64,000 nt of DNA, from positions 1-64,000 of the forward strand of contig NZ_VOHJ01000002.1 of assembly GCF_007923255.1 (NCBI RefSeq), given 5' to 3'. The DNA is from Vulcaniibacterium thermophilum (GTDB lineage: Bacteria; Pseudomonadota; Gammaproteobacteria; Xanthomonadales; Xanthomonadaceae). The stretch's first letter is position 1. The number at the start of each line of letters is the position of its first letter. This document shows positions 8,668 to 18,646 of the stretch, piece by piece. Below the pieces are notes generated by a model that saw nothing but the letters and a program-made list of their open reading frames with translations, was not told where the DNA came from and did no database searches. The position numbers and the translations under genes were made by a program.

Positions 8668-9401
8668 GCGGCTTCCCGCAGCGCGTCGTCGAGCCGCAGG
8701 CGCCCTTCCAGCAGCGCGCGTCCCAGCACCGCGCCAGCGCAGCCGGCATCGCGCAGCGCGCGCACGTCGGCGGCGTCGCGCACGCCGCCGGAGCCTTGCA
8801 CGGCAACGGCCGGCACGCGCGCCAGGACGCGGCGGTAGAGGCCGAGGTTGGGGCCGGCGAGCATGCCGTCGCAGGCGATGTCGGTGCACAGCAGATGACG
8901 CAGGCCGGCGTCGGCATAGCGCGCCAGCAGCTCGTCGAGCCGCGCGCCGCTGTCGGCGGTCCATCCGGCGACCGGCAGCCGCCATTCGCCGTCGACCTCG
9001 CGCGCATCGAGCGCGACGGTCAGGCGCTCGGCACCGAACCGCCCCAGCCAGCGCGCGACCCGCGCCGGCTCGCGCACCGCGAGCGAACCGACCACCACCC
9101 GCGCCGCGCCCGCGTCCAGGATCGCCTCGACATCGGCCTCGCTGCGCACGCCGCCGCCGGTCTGCACGCGCAATCCGGTCTGCGCGCGGATCTCGTGCAG
9201 CAGCGGCGCCAGCGTGTAGCCGCCGACGCGCGCGGCGTCCAGATCCACCAGATGCAGCCACCTGGCGCCAGCTTCGGCGTGCGCGCGCGCGGCCGCCAGC
9301 GGTTCGTCGGCATACCGCGTCTCCTGCGCGTAGTCGCCCTGCCGCAGGCGCACGACGCGGCCGCCGCGGATGTCGAGGGCCGGATAGAGCTCGAAGGTCA
9401 C
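8664..9401 (-). CDS. hisA: ProFAR isomerase
   Basis: A 245-residue TIM barrel performing the Amadori rearrangement of ProFAR to PRFAR. Catalytic segments are [12 protein letters not shown] and [10 protein letters not shown], with phosphate-binding GGGVRS and GSGGVRD motifs. The start is GTG at 9401, forming a 4-nt GTGA overlap with the hisH stop. No upstream in-frame ATG would fit without extending into hisH. Confidence 0.96.
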   Translation of the reverse strand: MTFELYPALDIRGGRVVRLRQGDYAQETRYADEPLAAARAHAEAGARWLHLVDLDAARVGGYTLAPLLHEIRAQTGLRVQTGGGVRSEADVEAILDAGAARVVVGSLAVREPARVARWLGRFGAERLTVALDAREVDGEWRLPVAGWTADSGARLDELLARYADAGLRHLLCTDIACDGMLAGPNLGLYRRVLARVPAVAVQGSGGVRDAADVRALRDAGCAGAVLGRALLEGRLRLDDALREAA

Positions 9402-9997
9402 GATGCGTTCTCGATGAAGTTGCGCAGCAGGCGCGCGCCGACCGCGGCCGAGCGCTCGGGATGGAACTGCGCGCCGAAGCGCCGCCCCTGTCCGACCACC
9501 GCGGCGAACGCGACGCCGTGGGTGCACGCGGCGAGCGCGCATTCGCCGGGCGGAACCGCATAGCCGTGCACGAAGTACGCCTGCGCGCCGTCGGCGATGC
9601 CGTCGAGCAGGGGGACGTCGCGCACGTCGTGCAGCGCGTTCCAGCCCATGTGCGGAATGCGCGCGTCGGCGCCCGGGACCAGCCGCTGCACCCGGCCGGG
9701 CAGCAGGCCCAGGCATTCGACATCGCCCTCGTCGGAGCGCTCGAACAGCAACTGCATGCCGAGGCAGATGCCGAGCAGCGGCTGCGTCAGCGTGCGCAGC
9801 ACCGCATCGAGCCCCACCTGGCGCAGGCGCGCCATCGCCGGCGCCGCGGCGCCGACGCCGGGCAGGATCACGCGGTCGGCCGCGCGGATCGCCCCGGCAT
9901 CCGCCGTCACCTCCGGCGTCACGCCCAGTCGTTCCAGCGCGTACACCACCGAACCGACGTTGGCCACGCCGGAGTCGATCACGGCCACCCGTGTCAC
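9398..9997 (-). CDS. hisH: Imidazole glycerol phosphate synthase, glutamine amidotransferase subunit
   Basis: A 199-residue class I glutaminase that supplies ammonia to HisF. The nucleophile is in [11 protein letters not shown], and the partner His and Glu are in [10 protein letters not shown]. The start is GTG at 9997, overlapping the hisB stop by 4 nt; the N-terminus [14 protein letters not shown] matches the family. Confidence 0.96.
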   Translation of the reverse strand: MTRVAVIDSGVANVGSVVYALERLGVTPEVTADAGAIRAADRVILPGVGAAAPAMARLRQVGLDAVLRTLTQPLLGICLGMQLLFERSDEGDVECLGLLPGRVQRLVPGADARIPHMGWNALHDVRDVPLLDGIADGAQAYFVHGYAVPPGECALAACTHGVAFAAVVGQGRRFGAQFHPERSAAVGARLLRNFIENAS

Positions 9998-11070
9998 AGG
10001 ACCCCCTTCGTGCTCGGCAGTTCGCGGCCTTCGCGCCGGATCGCCTGCCGCAACGCACGCGCGACCGCCTTGAAGCAGGCTTCGACGCGGTGATGGTCGT
10101 TCTCGCCGCGCACGCTCAGGTGCAGGTTGAGGCCGGCGGTCTCGCACAGCGAACGGAAGAAGTGGGGGACCAGCTCGGTCGGCAGGTCGCCCACCTTTTC
10201 GCGCGCGAACCCGCCTTCGAACACGAAGTACGGCCGGCCCGAGAAATCGAGCGCCGCGCTCGCCAGGCTCTCGTCCATCGGCAGGGTGAAACCGTAGCGG
10301 CCGATGCCGCGCTTGTCGCCGAGCGCCTCGCGCAACGCCTGGCCGAGCGCGAGCGCGCAGTCCTCCACCGTGTGGTGCTCGTCGATGTGCAGGTCGCCCT
10401 CGCACTCGAGCCGCAGCGCGAATCCGCCGTGCTTGCCGAGCTGTTCCAGCATGTGGTCGAAGAAGCCGAGCCCGGTGCGCGCGACCGGATCGTCCTCGCG
10501 GTCGAGATCGATCCAGACGACGATGCGCGTCTCGCGCGTGCGCCGCTCCACCGTCACCGCGCGCGGCTGTGCGGCGAGCGCGTGGGCGATGCCCGGCCAG
10601 TCCCACTCGCCGCCGAACTGCGGCGTGCGCAACTGGAACCCGCGGATGCCGAGGTTGGCCGCGAACCGCATGTCGGTCTCGCGGTCGCCCACCATCGCCG
10701 AGCGCGACCAATCGATGTCGCGGTCCTTCAGATAGTCGAGCACCAGGCCGATGCCGGGCTTGCGGGTGATCGCGCCGTCGGCGGGCAGGCTGGAGTCGAT
10801 CAGCACGTCGCGGAAGCGGATCCCCTGGCTTTCGAACACCTGCATCATCAGCGCGTGCGGGCCCTCGAAGCGCTCGCGCGGAAACGCCGGAGTACCCAGC
10901 CCGTCCTGGTTGGTGACGATGACGAATGCGTACCCCGCATCGCGCAGGCGCAGCAGCGCCGGAATCACCTCCGGCACGAAGCGCAGCTTCTCGTAGGCGT
11001 CGATCTGGAAATCCGCCGGCTCCTCGATCAGGGTGCCGTCGCGGTCCAGGAACAGGATCGGCGTGCTCAT
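9994..11070 (-). CDS. hisB: Bifunctional histidinol-phosphatase / imidazoleglycerol-phosphate dehydratase
   Basis: A 358-residue fusion. The N-terminal HAD phosphatase (about 1-165) has the DRDGT nucleophile motif at 9-13. The C-terminal IGP dehydratase (about 170-358) has the FFDHM and DEHHTVED manganese-binding motifs. This is the gammaproteobacterial fused form, so steps 7 and 9 of histidine synthesis share one polypeptide. The ATG overlaps the hisC stop by 4 nt. Confidence 0.97.
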   Translation of the reverse strand: MSTPILFLDRDGTLIEEPADFQIDAYEKLRFVPEVIPALLRLRDAGYAFVIVTNQDGLGTPAFPRERFEGPHALMMQVFESQGIRFRDVLIDSSLPADGAITRKPGIGLVLDYLKDRDIDWSRSAMVGDRETDMRFAANLGIRGFQLRTPQFGGEWDWPGIAHALAAQPRAVTVERRTRETRIVVWIDLDREDDPVARTGLGFFDHMLEQLGKHGGFALRLECEGDLHIDEHHTVEDCALALGQALREALGDKRGIGRYGFTLPMDESLASAALDFSGRPYFVFEGGFAREKVGDLPTELVPHFFRSLCETAGLNLHLSVRGENDHHRVEACFKAVARALRQAIRREGRELPSTKGVL

Positions 11071-12158
11071 GCCGGACGCGCCTCCGCGAGCGGCGCCAGC
11101 GCATCGAGCAGCCGGCGGTTCTGATCGTGGGTGCCGACGGTGATGCGCAGCGCGTCGTGCAGTCCGGGCAGGTGGCGCATGTCGCGCACCACCACGCCCG
11201 CGCCCTGCAGCGCGTCGAGCGCGGCCTGCGCGTCGCGCAGGCGCACGAGCAGGAAGTTCGCCTGCGAGGGATACACCCGGCGCACCGCCGGCAGCGCGCG
11301 CAGCGCGGCCGCCAGGCGGTCGCGTTCGTCGCGGACGGCGGCGGCGCGCTCGGCGACGAACGCGCAATTCGCCGGCGCGAGCGCCCGCTCCGCGGTCGCC
11401 GCGCACGGCGCGGGCAACGGGTACGGCGCCTGGCATCGGCGCAGCGCGGCGACGAGTTCCGCATCGGCGACCGCGCAGCCGATGCGCGCGCCGGCCAGCG
11501 CATACGCCTTCGACAGCGTGCGCAGGATCGCAAGGTTCCGGCATTCGCCCAGGCGGCAGACCAGCGACGGCGACTGCGCGTACTCCACGTAGGCCTCGTC
11601 GACCACGACCAGCGCGCGTCCGTCGAGCGCGCGCGCCAGCGCCAGCACCTCGCCGCGCGGCAGCGCGGTGCCGGTCGGGTTGCCGGGCGAGCATAGGAAC
11701 ACGATCCGCGCGCCGGAGCGCAGCACCGCTTCGCGCACCGCCGCAAAATCGCAGTGGAAGCCGTCGTCCGCCTCGCGCAGGGGCACTTCGATCACCGGCG
11801 TGCCGTGCAGGCGCGCACACACCGCGTACATGCCGAACGTCGGCGGCGTCACCACCACCGCGTCGCCGCCCGGGCGGCACAAGGCGCGGACCAGCAGGTC
11901 GATCGCCTCGTCGCTGCCGCGTCCGACCAGAAGCTGCTCGGGCGCGCAGCCGTACAGCGCGGCCAGGCGCGCGCGCAGCGCCGGCGGCTGCGGATCGGGA
12001 TAGCGACGCAGCACGCCGTCGGCATCGGCCGGATTCGGCCACGGCGATTCGTTGGCGTTGAGCCAGACCTCGCCCGTCCGGCGCTCGCTGCGCGCGGAGG
12101 CGTAGCCGGCGAAGTCGCGCAGGTCGGGCCGCAGCAGGTCGAGCGGGGATGCGCTCAT
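11067..12158 (-). CDS. hisC: Histidinol-phosphate aminotransferase (operon copy)
   Basis: A 363-residue fold-type I PLP enzyme converting imidazole-acetol phosphate to histidinol phosphate. PLP lysine lies in [16 protein letters not shown]; the NANESPW N-terminal and SPGNPTGT motifs are typical of HisC. The ATG at 12158 overlaps the hisD stop by 4 nt and gives normal length. A second HisC-like gene lies at 62702-63853. Confidence 0.95.
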   Translation of the reverse strand: MSASPLDLLRPDLRDFAGYASARSERRTGEVWLNANESPWPNPADADGVLRRYPDPQPPALRARLAALYGCAPEQLLVGRGSDEAIDLLVRALCRPGGDAVVVTPPTFGMYAVCARLHGTPVIEVPLREADDGFHCDFAAVREAVLRSGARIVFLCSPGNPTGTALPRGEVLALARALDGRALVVVDEAYVEYAQSPSLVCRLGECRNLAILRTLSKAYALAGARIGCAVADAELVAALRRCQAPYPLPAPCAATAERALAPANCAFVAERAAAVRDERDRLAAALRALPAVRRVYPSQANFLLVRLRDAQAALDALQGAGVVVRDMRHLPGLHDALRITVGTHDQNRRLLDALAPLAEARPA

Positions 12159-13456
12159 GCGCCCACCTCGCGCAGCCGCAGCGCGACCGCCTCGCGGTGC
12201 GCGTGCAGGCCCTCCGCCGAAGCGAGCTCGACCGCGCACGGACCGATCTCACGCAGCCCGTTCGGCTGCACCTCCTGCACCGTGATGGCGATCTGGAAAC
12301 TGGCGACGTTGAGGCCGCCGACGGCGCGCGCGGCGCCGGCGGTCGGCAGCACGTGGTTGGTGCCGCTGCAGTAGTCGCCGAGCGCCTCCGCCGCCCAGTC
12401 GCCGAGGAACACCGAACCTGCGGCCTGCACCCGCGGCAGCCACGCGCGCGCATCGCGCAGCGCCAGGATCAGGTGCTCGGGGGCGTAGCGGTTGCTCACC
12501 TCCAGCGCCTGGCCGATCGAGTCCACCTCGATCAGACGCGACGAGCGCAGCGCCTGCCGGGCGATCTCCGCCCGCGGCAGCCGCGCGAGCTGCTCTTCGA
12601 TCCGCTCCGCGACCGCTTCGATCAGCGCACGGCTGTCGCTCACCAGCAACGCCTGCGAGTCCGGCCCGTGCTCGGCCTGCGAGAGCAGATCGGCGGCGAC
12701 GAACGCGGGACTGGCGCCGGCATCGGCGATCACCAGCACTTCGGACGGACCGGCCGGCATGTCGATCGCGGCGCCGTCTTCCAGCAGCGCCACCTGGCGC
12801 TTGGCCTCGGTGACGTAGGCGTTGCCGGGACCGAACAGCTTGTCGCACTTCGGCACGCTCGCGGTCCCGAACGCCATCGCCGCGATCGCCTGCGCTCCGC
12901 CGATCCTGAACACGCGCGCGATGCCGCAGCGGCGCGCCGCGTACAGCACCGCCGGATCGGCACTGCCGTCGCGCCGCGGCGGCGTGCACAGCACCACCTG
13001 CGGGCATCCCGCAAGCTGCGCCGGCACGCCCAGCATCAGCGCGGTCGATGGCAACGGCGCCGATCCCGCCGGCACGTACAGGCCGACGCGCGCGATCGGC
13101 CGGAGGATGCGCTCGCAACGCACGCCCTCGGCGGTGTCCAGCGCGTACGGCGCGCTCATGCCGGCGCGATGGAAGGCGGCGATCCGCTCGCGCGCCTCGT
13201 CGATGGCGGCGCGCAGGGATGCGGGCAGAGCGGCTTCCGCGGCCTCGAACTCGGCTTCCGGGACCTCCAGCGCCGCGGGCGCGATGCCGTCGAAGCGCAG
13301 GCCGAGGGCGCGCACGGCATCGTCGCCTTCGGCGCGCACGCGCTCGACGATCGCCGCCACCGCGCGCGATACCTCCTCGCCCGCCCGCTGTGCGGGGCGG
13401 CGCAGCAATGCCGCCCGCGCCTGCTCGTCCAGTGCGTTCCAGTCGCAGCGCCTCAC
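12155..13456 (-). CDS. hisD: Histidinol dehydrogenase
   Basis: A 433-residue zinc- and NAD-dependent enzyme that oxidises histidinol to histidine in two steps. Visible family motifs are [35 protein letters not shown] and the zinc-ligand segment [10 protein letters not shown]. The C-terminal region carries [14 protein letters not shown]. The start is GTG at 13456, giving a 4-nt overlap with hisG and the normal family length. Confidence 0.96.
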   Translation of the reverse strand: MRRCDWNALDEQARAALLRRPAQRAGEEVSRAVAAIVERVRAEGDDAVRALGLRFDGIAPAALEVPEAEFEAAEAALPASLRAAIDEARERIAAFHRAGMSAPYALDTAEGVRCERILRPIARVGLYVPAGSAPLPSTALMLGVPAQLAGCPQVVLCTPPRRDGSADPAVLYAARRCGIARVFRIGGAQAIAAMAFGTASVPKCDKLFGPGNAYVTEAKRQVALLEDGAAIDMPAGPSEVLVIADAGASPAFVAADLLSQAEHGPDSQALLVSDSRALIEAVAERIEEQLARLPRAEIARQALRSSRLIEVDSIGQALEVSNRYAPEHLILALRDARAWLPRVQAAGSVFLGDWAAEALGDYCSGTNHVLPTAGAARAVGGLNVASFQIAITVQEVQPNGLREIGPCAVELASAEGLHAHREAVALRLREVGA

Positions 13457-14367
13457 GACAGCATCCCCTCGACCGGCAGCACCATCAGTCCGCGCGCACC
13501 GGCGCGCTTGAGCTCCTCCAGCCGCTGCCAGGTCACCGCGCCGTGGCAAAGCGCCTGCAATGCGATGTCGTCGCTGCCGCCGTCCACCCGCAGCACGGTC
13601 GGCGGTTCGGCATCCGGCAGCAGCGGCAGCAGACGCGGCAACACCTCGCGCGAGGCCTGGCAGATCAGCAGCTTGCTGCGGCGGATGCGCAGCGCGCCTT
13701 CCAGCCGCCGCAGGAGCAGATCGGCCAGCTCGCCGCGCGCGTCCTCGAGCGGCTGCACCGGCCCGGCGAGCACCGCCTCGCTCTCCAGCAAGGTGGCGAC
13801 CGGCTTGAGCTGATTGGCCGCGAGGGTGGAGCCGGTGGACACCAGATCGCACACCGCGTCGGCCTGGCCGAGCCGCGGGGCGATCTCGACCGAGCCGGAC
13901 AGCACCACCACTTCCGCCTCCACCGCGCGCTCGCGCAGCCAGGCGGCGAGCAATGCCGGATAGCTGGTGGCGATGCGCTTGCCGCGTAGTTGCGCGGGGC
14001 CCTCCCACGCCCAGTCCTCCGGTACCGCCAGCGCCAGCCGGCAGCCGCCGAAGCCGAGCGCGCGCCACTCGCGGAACGCGGGCGGGCGGCCGCCGCGCTC
14101 GCGATCGTGCGCCTGCTCCAGCAACACGTTGCGGCCGACGATGCCGAGATCGCACACGCCCTCGGCGATCAGGCCGGGGATGTCGTCGTCGCGCACCAGC
14201 AGCAGATCGACGGCAAGCGTCTCGCCGTAGCAGAACAGGCGGTCGCGGCTCTCGCGCCACGACAGCCCGCACGAGGCCAGCAGCGCACGCGCCGGTTCCG
14301 CCAGTCGGCCGGATTTCTGGATCGCGATCCGCAGACGGTCGCGTGGCGGGGAAAGGCTGGCGGTCAT
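13453..14367 (-). CDS. hisG: ATP phosphoribosyltransferase (long form)
   Basis: A 304-residue first enzyme of histidine synthesis. It is the long HisG form, whose C-terminal ACT-like domain (about 220-304) gives histidine feedback inhibition and removes the need for HisZ. N-terminal segments [12 protein letters not shown] and [13 protein letters not shown] and the PRPP-site region [14 protein letters not shown] are present. The ATG at 14367 lies 27 nt after the TrpR-like gene stop, so the two are probably cotranscribed. Confidence 0.96.
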   Translation of the reverse strand: MTASLSPPRDRLRIAIQKSGRLAEPARALLASCGLSWRESRDRLFCYGETLAVDLLLVRDDDIPGLIAEGVCDLGIVGRNVLLEQAHDRERGGRPPAFREWRALGFGGCRLALAVPEDWAWEGPAQLRGKRIATSYPALLAAWLRERAVEAEVVVLSGSVEIAPRLGQADAVCDLVSTGSTLAANQLKPVATLLESEAVLAGPVQPLEDARGELADLLLRRLEGALRIRRSKLLICQASREVLPRLLPLLPDAEPPTVLRVDGGSDDIALQALCHGAVTWQRLEELKRAGARGLMVLPVEGMLS

Positions 14368-14394
14368 TCTTGTTCCAGAGGGATCGGGAAAAAC

Positions 14395-14700
14395 TCAGCG
14401 CGTGCGGCCGCGCCGGCGCAGCGCGGCGACGTAGCCGCCGGCGCCGCGTTCGAGCGTGCGCGCGACGCGCCCGATGGTGGTGACGCTGACCAGGGTGCGC
14501 TCGTGGATCTCGCGGTACGGCACGCCCTCGGCGAGCAACGGCACGACCTTCCAGCGATCGCTCATCGCCTCCAGCTCGGCGGGCGTGCACAGGTCTTCGA
14601 GGAAGGCGCGCAGCTCGCCGGCGTCGCGCAGGCTGCGCATGGCATCGATCAGCTCGTCGAGGGCATCGTCGACATCGACTTCGTGCGGGCGTTGCTTCAC
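14395..14700 (-). CDS. TrpR-family (YerC/YecD-type) regulator, putative repressor of the his operon
   Basis: A 101-residue helical protein with the TrpR/YerC fold: [29 protein letters not shown], followed by a recognition-helix region [12 protein letters not shown]. The start is GTG at 14700, with a ggag ribosome site 5 nt upstream. An in-frame extension to 14757 would run through the promoter and is rejected. It is the first gene of the his transcript. An 18-nt near-palindrome sits between its promoter and its start codon, which suggests autoregulation and control of histidine synthesis. I recall the name HisR being used for TrpR-family his regulators, but cannot confirm it here. Confidence 0.82.
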   Translation of the reverse strand: MKQRPHEVDVDDALDELIDAMRSLRDAGELRAFLEDLCTPAELEAMSDRWKVVPLLAEGVPYREIHERTLVSVTTIGRVARTLERGAGGYVAALRRRGRTR

Positions 14701-14712
14701 GGTCGCTCCAAT

Positions 14713-14757
14713 GTAATAACGCGTTAATACGTTAGAGCAGACGACGGGCGGAATCAA
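14713..14757 (-). promoter_or_regulatory. Candidate his-operon promoter with overlapping palindromic operator
   Basis: On the minus strand a TTGATT -35 element (complement of 14752-14757) is separated by exactly 17 nt from a TAACGT -10 element (14729-14734). Immediately downstream, over the expected transcription start, lies gtaataacgcgttaatac (14713-14730). It is an 18-nt palindrome with one mismatched pair and a perfect 10-bp core. It is AT-rich against a roughly 70% GC background. The arrangement fits a repressor site. Confidence 0.65.
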
Positions 14758-14877
14758 CCCGCCGTCGGTTCAGCTCCCGGACCGCCCGGCGTGCGCCGGC
14801 TGCCCTGGGCATTCGCGCCCCCATGCCCGCGCGGCCGGCTACACTGGGCCGACCCGGTGATGGGAGAGGCGGGACCG

Positions 14878-16734
14878 GTGGGACGCAGGGGCGTACGCGC
14901 GCGCGGATGGCCGGTCATGTTCGCCATGGCCTGCGCTGTGCTGGGCGTGTTCCTCGCATTCGCCGCCCACGCGCAGCCGCTTCTGACGCTCGACCCGCAC
15001 ACCCGGATGGCGGAGCTGGCGCCGCACACCCGCTACTACCACGACGTCGATGGCCGCGACGGGCTTGCCGCGGCGGTCGACGCGCTCGCCGAAGGCCGCT
15101 TCCGCCCGCTGCCCGGCGGCAGTTCGGCGCTGGGCTTCCAGCCGGAAGGCGCGTACTGGTTCCATGTCCGCCTGCTCAACCGCAACGCGCAGGAGCCGCG
15201 CTGGCTGCTGGTGCAGGAGTACGCCCTCAGCGATCTCGTCGACGTCTACACGCGCCAGCCCGACGGCCGCATCGCGCACCTGGCGGGCGGCGATCACCGC
15301 CCCTTCTCCGCGCGAAGCATCCGCTACCGCCATCCGAACTTCTGGCTGGACCTGCCGCCGGCGACGCCGGTGGACGTGTTCGTGCGCGTGCGCAGCCAGA
15401 GCTCGATGCAGGTGCCGCTGGTGCTGTACACCCCCACCGCGTTCACCGAGTTGGCGCGCGACGCGCAACTGGGCATGGGCCTGTACTACGGCATCCTGCT
15501 GGCGCTGTTCTTCTACAACCTGGTGCTGTGGCTGACCCTGCGCGACGCCAGCTACTTCTGGTACCTGCTGCACATCGGCGCGTTCGGGCTGGTGCTGTTC
15601 ACGCTCAACGGTCTGGCGTTCGAGTACCTGTGGCCCGATTCGGCCTGGTTCCCCGACCACGCGGTGCCGCTGTCGATCTGCGTCTCGCAGATCACCATGC
15701 TGCAGTTCACCCGCACCTTCCTCGGGCTGGGCCAGCGCTGGCGTACCGGCGACCGCGCGGCGCTGGCGCTGATGGCCTACTTCGCCCTGCTCGGGCTGGC
15801 CGCCACCCGTCTGCCGTATCACCAGGTGACGCCGCTGGCCTCGGCATCGGTGTTCATCACCATCGGCCTGATCTTCACCGCGAGCCTTGCCACCCTGCGC
15901 GGCGGCTACCGGCCGGCACGGCTGTTCCTGCTGGCCTGGGCGATGTTCCTGCTCGGCACCGCCATGTTCGCGGCGATCGCCTTCGGCCTGCTGCCGAAGA
16001 ACTTCGTCACCGAGTACGGGGTGCAGATCGGTTCGGCGCTGGAGATGCTGCTGCTGTCGGTGGCGCTGGGCTACCGCTACGCGGCGCTGCGCAACGAGAA
16101 CGAGCGCATCGTCCGCGACGCCAAGCATCAACTGGAGCAGCAGGTCTATCTGCGCACGGCGGAACTGCGCAGCGCGCTGCAACAGCTCGAGGACGCCCAC
16201 AGCCGTCTGCGCGACACCAGCCGGCGCGACGCGCTCACCGGGCTGTTCAACCGCAGCCATTTCCGCGACGTGTTCGAGCAGTTGCTCGCCGAGGCGCGCG
16301 GAGAGAACAAGCCGCTGTCGCTGATGATGGTCGACCTGGACCACTTCAAGACCATCAACGACCGCCACGGCCACCTGGTCGGCGATCACTGCCTGCGCTG
16401 GGCGGCGCGCATCCTCGGCCAGACGCTGCGGCCGTACAACGCGGTGCCCGCCCGTTTCGGCGGCGAGGAGTTCGTGGTGGCGCTGCCGCAGCGCACGCTG
16501 GATCAGGCGGCGGCGATCGCCGAGCTGCTATGCCACCGCCTGCGCGAGGGTCCGTGTCCGCACGGCGAAATGCTGATCGAGGTGACCGCGAGCATCGGCG
16601 TGCACCAGGTCGATCCGCAGGCCGAGGCGATCGACGCCGCGCTGCACGCCGCCGACGAAGCGCTGTACCAGGCGAAGAACGAAGGCCGCGACTGCGTGCG
16701 GCTGTGGCGCCGCCCGCAGACGGCGCCGGCCTGA
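14878..16734 (+). CDS. 7TMR-DISM membrane diguanylate cyclase (GGDEF)
   Basis: A predicted 618-residue inner-membrane protein making cyclic di-GMP. It has a basic N-terminus and signal/anchor segment, a periplasmic 7TMR-DISMED2-like sensor domain (about 40-185), seven hydrophobic helices (about 190-390), a short coiled coil and a C-terminal GGDEF domain (about 445-610). The active-site loop is FGGEEF, so catalysis is expected. No RxxD inhibitory-site motif is seen at the usual place upstream. The GTG at 14878 has a strong ribosome site (gggagagg) 8 nt upstream; an ATG at 14860 is an alternative. The signal it senses is unknown. Confidence 0.85.
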   Translation: MGRRGVRARGWPVMFAMACAVLGVFLAFAAHAQPLLTLDPHTRMAELAPHTRYYHDVDGRDGLAAAVDALAEGRFRPLPGGSSALGFQPEGAYWFHVRLLNRNAQEPRWLLVQEYALSDLVDVYTRQPDGRIAHLAGGDHRPFSARSIRYRHPNFWLDLPPATPVDVFVRVRSQSSMQVPLVLYTPTAFTELARDAQLGMGLYYGILLALFFYNLVLWLTLRDASYFWYLLHIGAFGLVLFTLNGLAFEYLWPDSAWFPDHAVPLSICVSQITMLQFTRTFLGLGQRWRTGDRAALALMAYFALLGLAATRLPYHQVTPLASASVFITIGLIFTASLATLRGGYRPARLFLLAWAMFLLGTAMFAAIAFGLLPKNFVTEYGVQIGSALEMLLLSVALGYRYAALRNENERIVRDAKHQLEQQVYLRTAELRSALQQLEDAHSRLRDTSRRDALTGLFNRSHFRDVFEQLLAEARGENKPLSLMMVDLDHFKTINDRHGHLVGDHCLRWAARILGQTLRPYNAVPARFGGEEFVVALPQRTLDQAAAIAELLCHRLREGPCPHGEMLIEVTASIGVHQVDPQAEAIDAALHAADEALYQAKNEGRDCVRLWRRPQTAPA

Positions 16735-16743
16735 GCGCGGGCG

Positions 16744-18636
16744 TCAGCGGGCGGCCAGCGCCTGCAGGATGCGGCCGCTGCGCACGAGTTCCACGGCACG
16801 GGCGACGTCGTGGTCGAGCGCGCGGTCGCGGCCGAGGAAGCCGATTTCCTGGCGGATGATCGCGTGCGCCGCCGCGACCGCGTGTCCCGGACGGAACTCC
16901 GGCGCCTGCGCGAGTTCGGCGCGCAGGCCTTCGACCTCGTCGAGGAAGCCGGCATGCCCGGCGTGCTCCGGCAGCGGCCCGCCCTGCACCTTGGCCGCCA
17001 GCGTGCGCGCGTCGGCACGGCGGGCGAGATCGCGCGCGGCGTTGATCATGTCGCGGCGCAGGTCGAGCGCCTGCGCGGCCACCATCAGCTCCAGCGCCAG
17101 CACCTTGCCGAGGTCGTCGGCCATCGCCAGCACGTGACGCGCCTCGTTGGCGCCCATCGAGACGTGGTCCTCGGCGTTGGCGCTGGTCGGGATCGAATAC
17201 ACGCTGGTCGGATGCGCGCGGCTGGCGAGGTCGTTGACGATCGCCGCCGCGGTGTACTGCACGATCATCAGCCCCGACTCGGTCGAATCCTCGTTGCCGA
17301 TCAGGAACGCCGGCAGGCCGTCGTTGGTCGCCGGATCGACCAGCTTGTTGAGCCGGCGCTCGGAGATGCTGGCCAGCACCGGAATCGCCGCCTTCACGTA
17401 GCTCATCGCCAGCGCCAGCGGCATGCCGTGGAAATGGCCGGCGGAGACCACCTGCTGCTCGACGTACTCGGCCTGGGCGTCCGGGAACACGATCGGGTTG
17501 TCGGTCAGCGCGTTGAGCTCGATGTCGAGCACGCGCGCGGCCTGCGCCACCGCGTCGCGCACCGCGCCGTGCACCTGCGGAATGCAGCGCAGCGAGTAGC
17601 TGTCCTGCGGCTGGTGCTTCTTGCCGCCGCGGAACGGGCGGAAGCGGCGGTAGAACTTCTCGCGGCCGTGGCGCTGCTGGAACGGCACCCAGTCCCAGCC
17701 GATGTCGAAGCGCAGCGCCTGCGATTCCGGCGTGTCCCAGCTCCCCGGCGACCACGGGCGGAAGCGCGGCACGAGATGGTAGGGGATCTCCACCAGCGTC
17801 GAGCCGCGCAGCAGCGCGCGCAGGTTCGCCGCCACCTGCACCTGCCCCGGATGCGGGCGCAGCGCGTGCACTTCCTCGGCGAACGCGCCCATGCGACCGG
17901 CGAAGGCATCGAGCGTCATCGCCGCGGCAAGGTCGGCGACGTCGAGCAGCTTCTCCAGCGCATCCAGCGCGAGCACACCGCAGGCCAGCATCTGCGCGGT
18001 GCCGTTGTTGAGCGCAAGCCCTTCCTTGTACGACAGCCGGATCGGCGCGAGGCCCGCGCGGCGCAGCGCTTCCGCGCCCGGCAGACGCTCGCCGCGGAAG
18101 AACGCTTCGCCGCCGCCGAGCAGCACGATCGCCAGGTGCGACAGCGGCGCGAGGTCGCCGCTGGCGCCGACCGAGCCGAGCTGCGGCACCACCGGCACGA
18201 TGCCGGCGTTGAGCATCGCCGCCAGCGCCTGCAGTGTTTCCACCCGCACGCCGGAGTGGCCGCGCATCAGCGTGTTGATGCGGATGCACAGCATCGCGCG
18301 CACGATCTCCGGCGCGAACGGCTCGCCGACGCAGACCGCGTGCGTCTCGATCAGGTTGCGCTGCAGCTCCTCGTGCAGCGTCTCGTTCGCGGCCGGCGCG
18401 CCCGGCAGCGCGTCGCGCAGGCGGTGCGCGCCGAGCAGGCGGTCGGCGTTGCTGCCGAAGCCGGTGGAGACGCCGTAGATCGGCTCCTCGCGGCGGACCT
18501 GCTCGGCCAGGAACGCGGCGGCGCGCGCCACCGCGGGCAACTGACGCTCGTCGAGTTCGACGGGCGTGCCGCGGGCGACGGCGACGAGCTGGGCGCGGGT
18601 GAGAGAGCGGCCGTCGAGGCGGATGGGCGGGGTCAT
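16744..18636 (-). CDS. Aromatic amino-acid ammonia-lyase (HAL/PAL family) with internal insertion
   Basis: A 630-residue MIO-dependent lyase. The Ala158-Ser159-Gly160 triad (GASGDLAPLSHLA) forms the cofactor. Other family sites are YGVSTGFG (Tyr54), GAHRL (the His71 position that marks histidine lyases), NNGT, and QDSYSLR (344-350). About 55-60 residues (roughly 283-342, rich in Trp/Phe/Arg/Lys) are inserted just before QDSYSLR, so it is over 100 residues longer than typical HutH. The histidine-lyase Glu before KTLAHP is replaced by Asp469 (VNDL). No hutU, hutI or hutG is nearby. It starts 10 nt after hisS and may be cotranscribed. Histidine is the likeliest substrate, but the assignment is open. 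Confidence 0.8.
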   Translation of the reverse strand: MTPPIRLDGRSLTRAQLVAVARGTPVELDERQLPAVARAAAFLAEQVRREEPIYGVSTGFGSNADRLLGAHRLRDALPGAPAANETLHEELQRNLIETHAVCVGEPFAPEIVRAMLCIRINTLMRGHSGVRVETLQALAAMLNAGIVPVVPQLGSVGASGDLAPLSHLAIVLLGGGEAFFRGERLPGAEALRRAGLAPIRLSYKEGLALNNGTAQMLACGVLALDALEKLLDVADLAAAMTLDAFAGRMGAFAEEVHALRPHPGQVQVAANLRALLRGSTLVEIPYHLVPRFRPWSPGSWDTPESQALRFDIGWDWVPFQQRHGREKFYRRFRPFRGGKKHQPQDSYSLRCIPQVHGAVRDAVAQAARVLDIELNALTDNPIVFPDAQAEYVEQQVVSAGHFHGMPLALAMSYVKAAIPVLASISERRLNKLVDPATNDGLPAFLIGNEDSTESGLMIVQYTAAAIVNDLASRAHPTSVYSIPTSANAEDHVSMGANEARHVLAMADDLGKVLALELMVAAQALDLRRDMINAARDLARRADARTLAAKVQGGPLPEHAGHAGFLDEVEGLRAELAQAPEFRPGHAVAAAHAIIRQEIGFLGRDRALDHDVARAVELVRSGRILQALAAR

Positions 18637-18646
18637 GGGGTCTCGT

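Noticed and set aside
14701-14712. Histidine leader peptide/attenuator
   Set aside because: No His-codon run or alternative hairpins are seen between the promoter and the regulator gene.
16744-18636. Straight assignment as hutH of a histidine-utilisation operon
   Set aside because: No hutU, hutI, hutG or hutC nearby, an unusual insertion, and a changed catalytic acid; kept as a family-level call.
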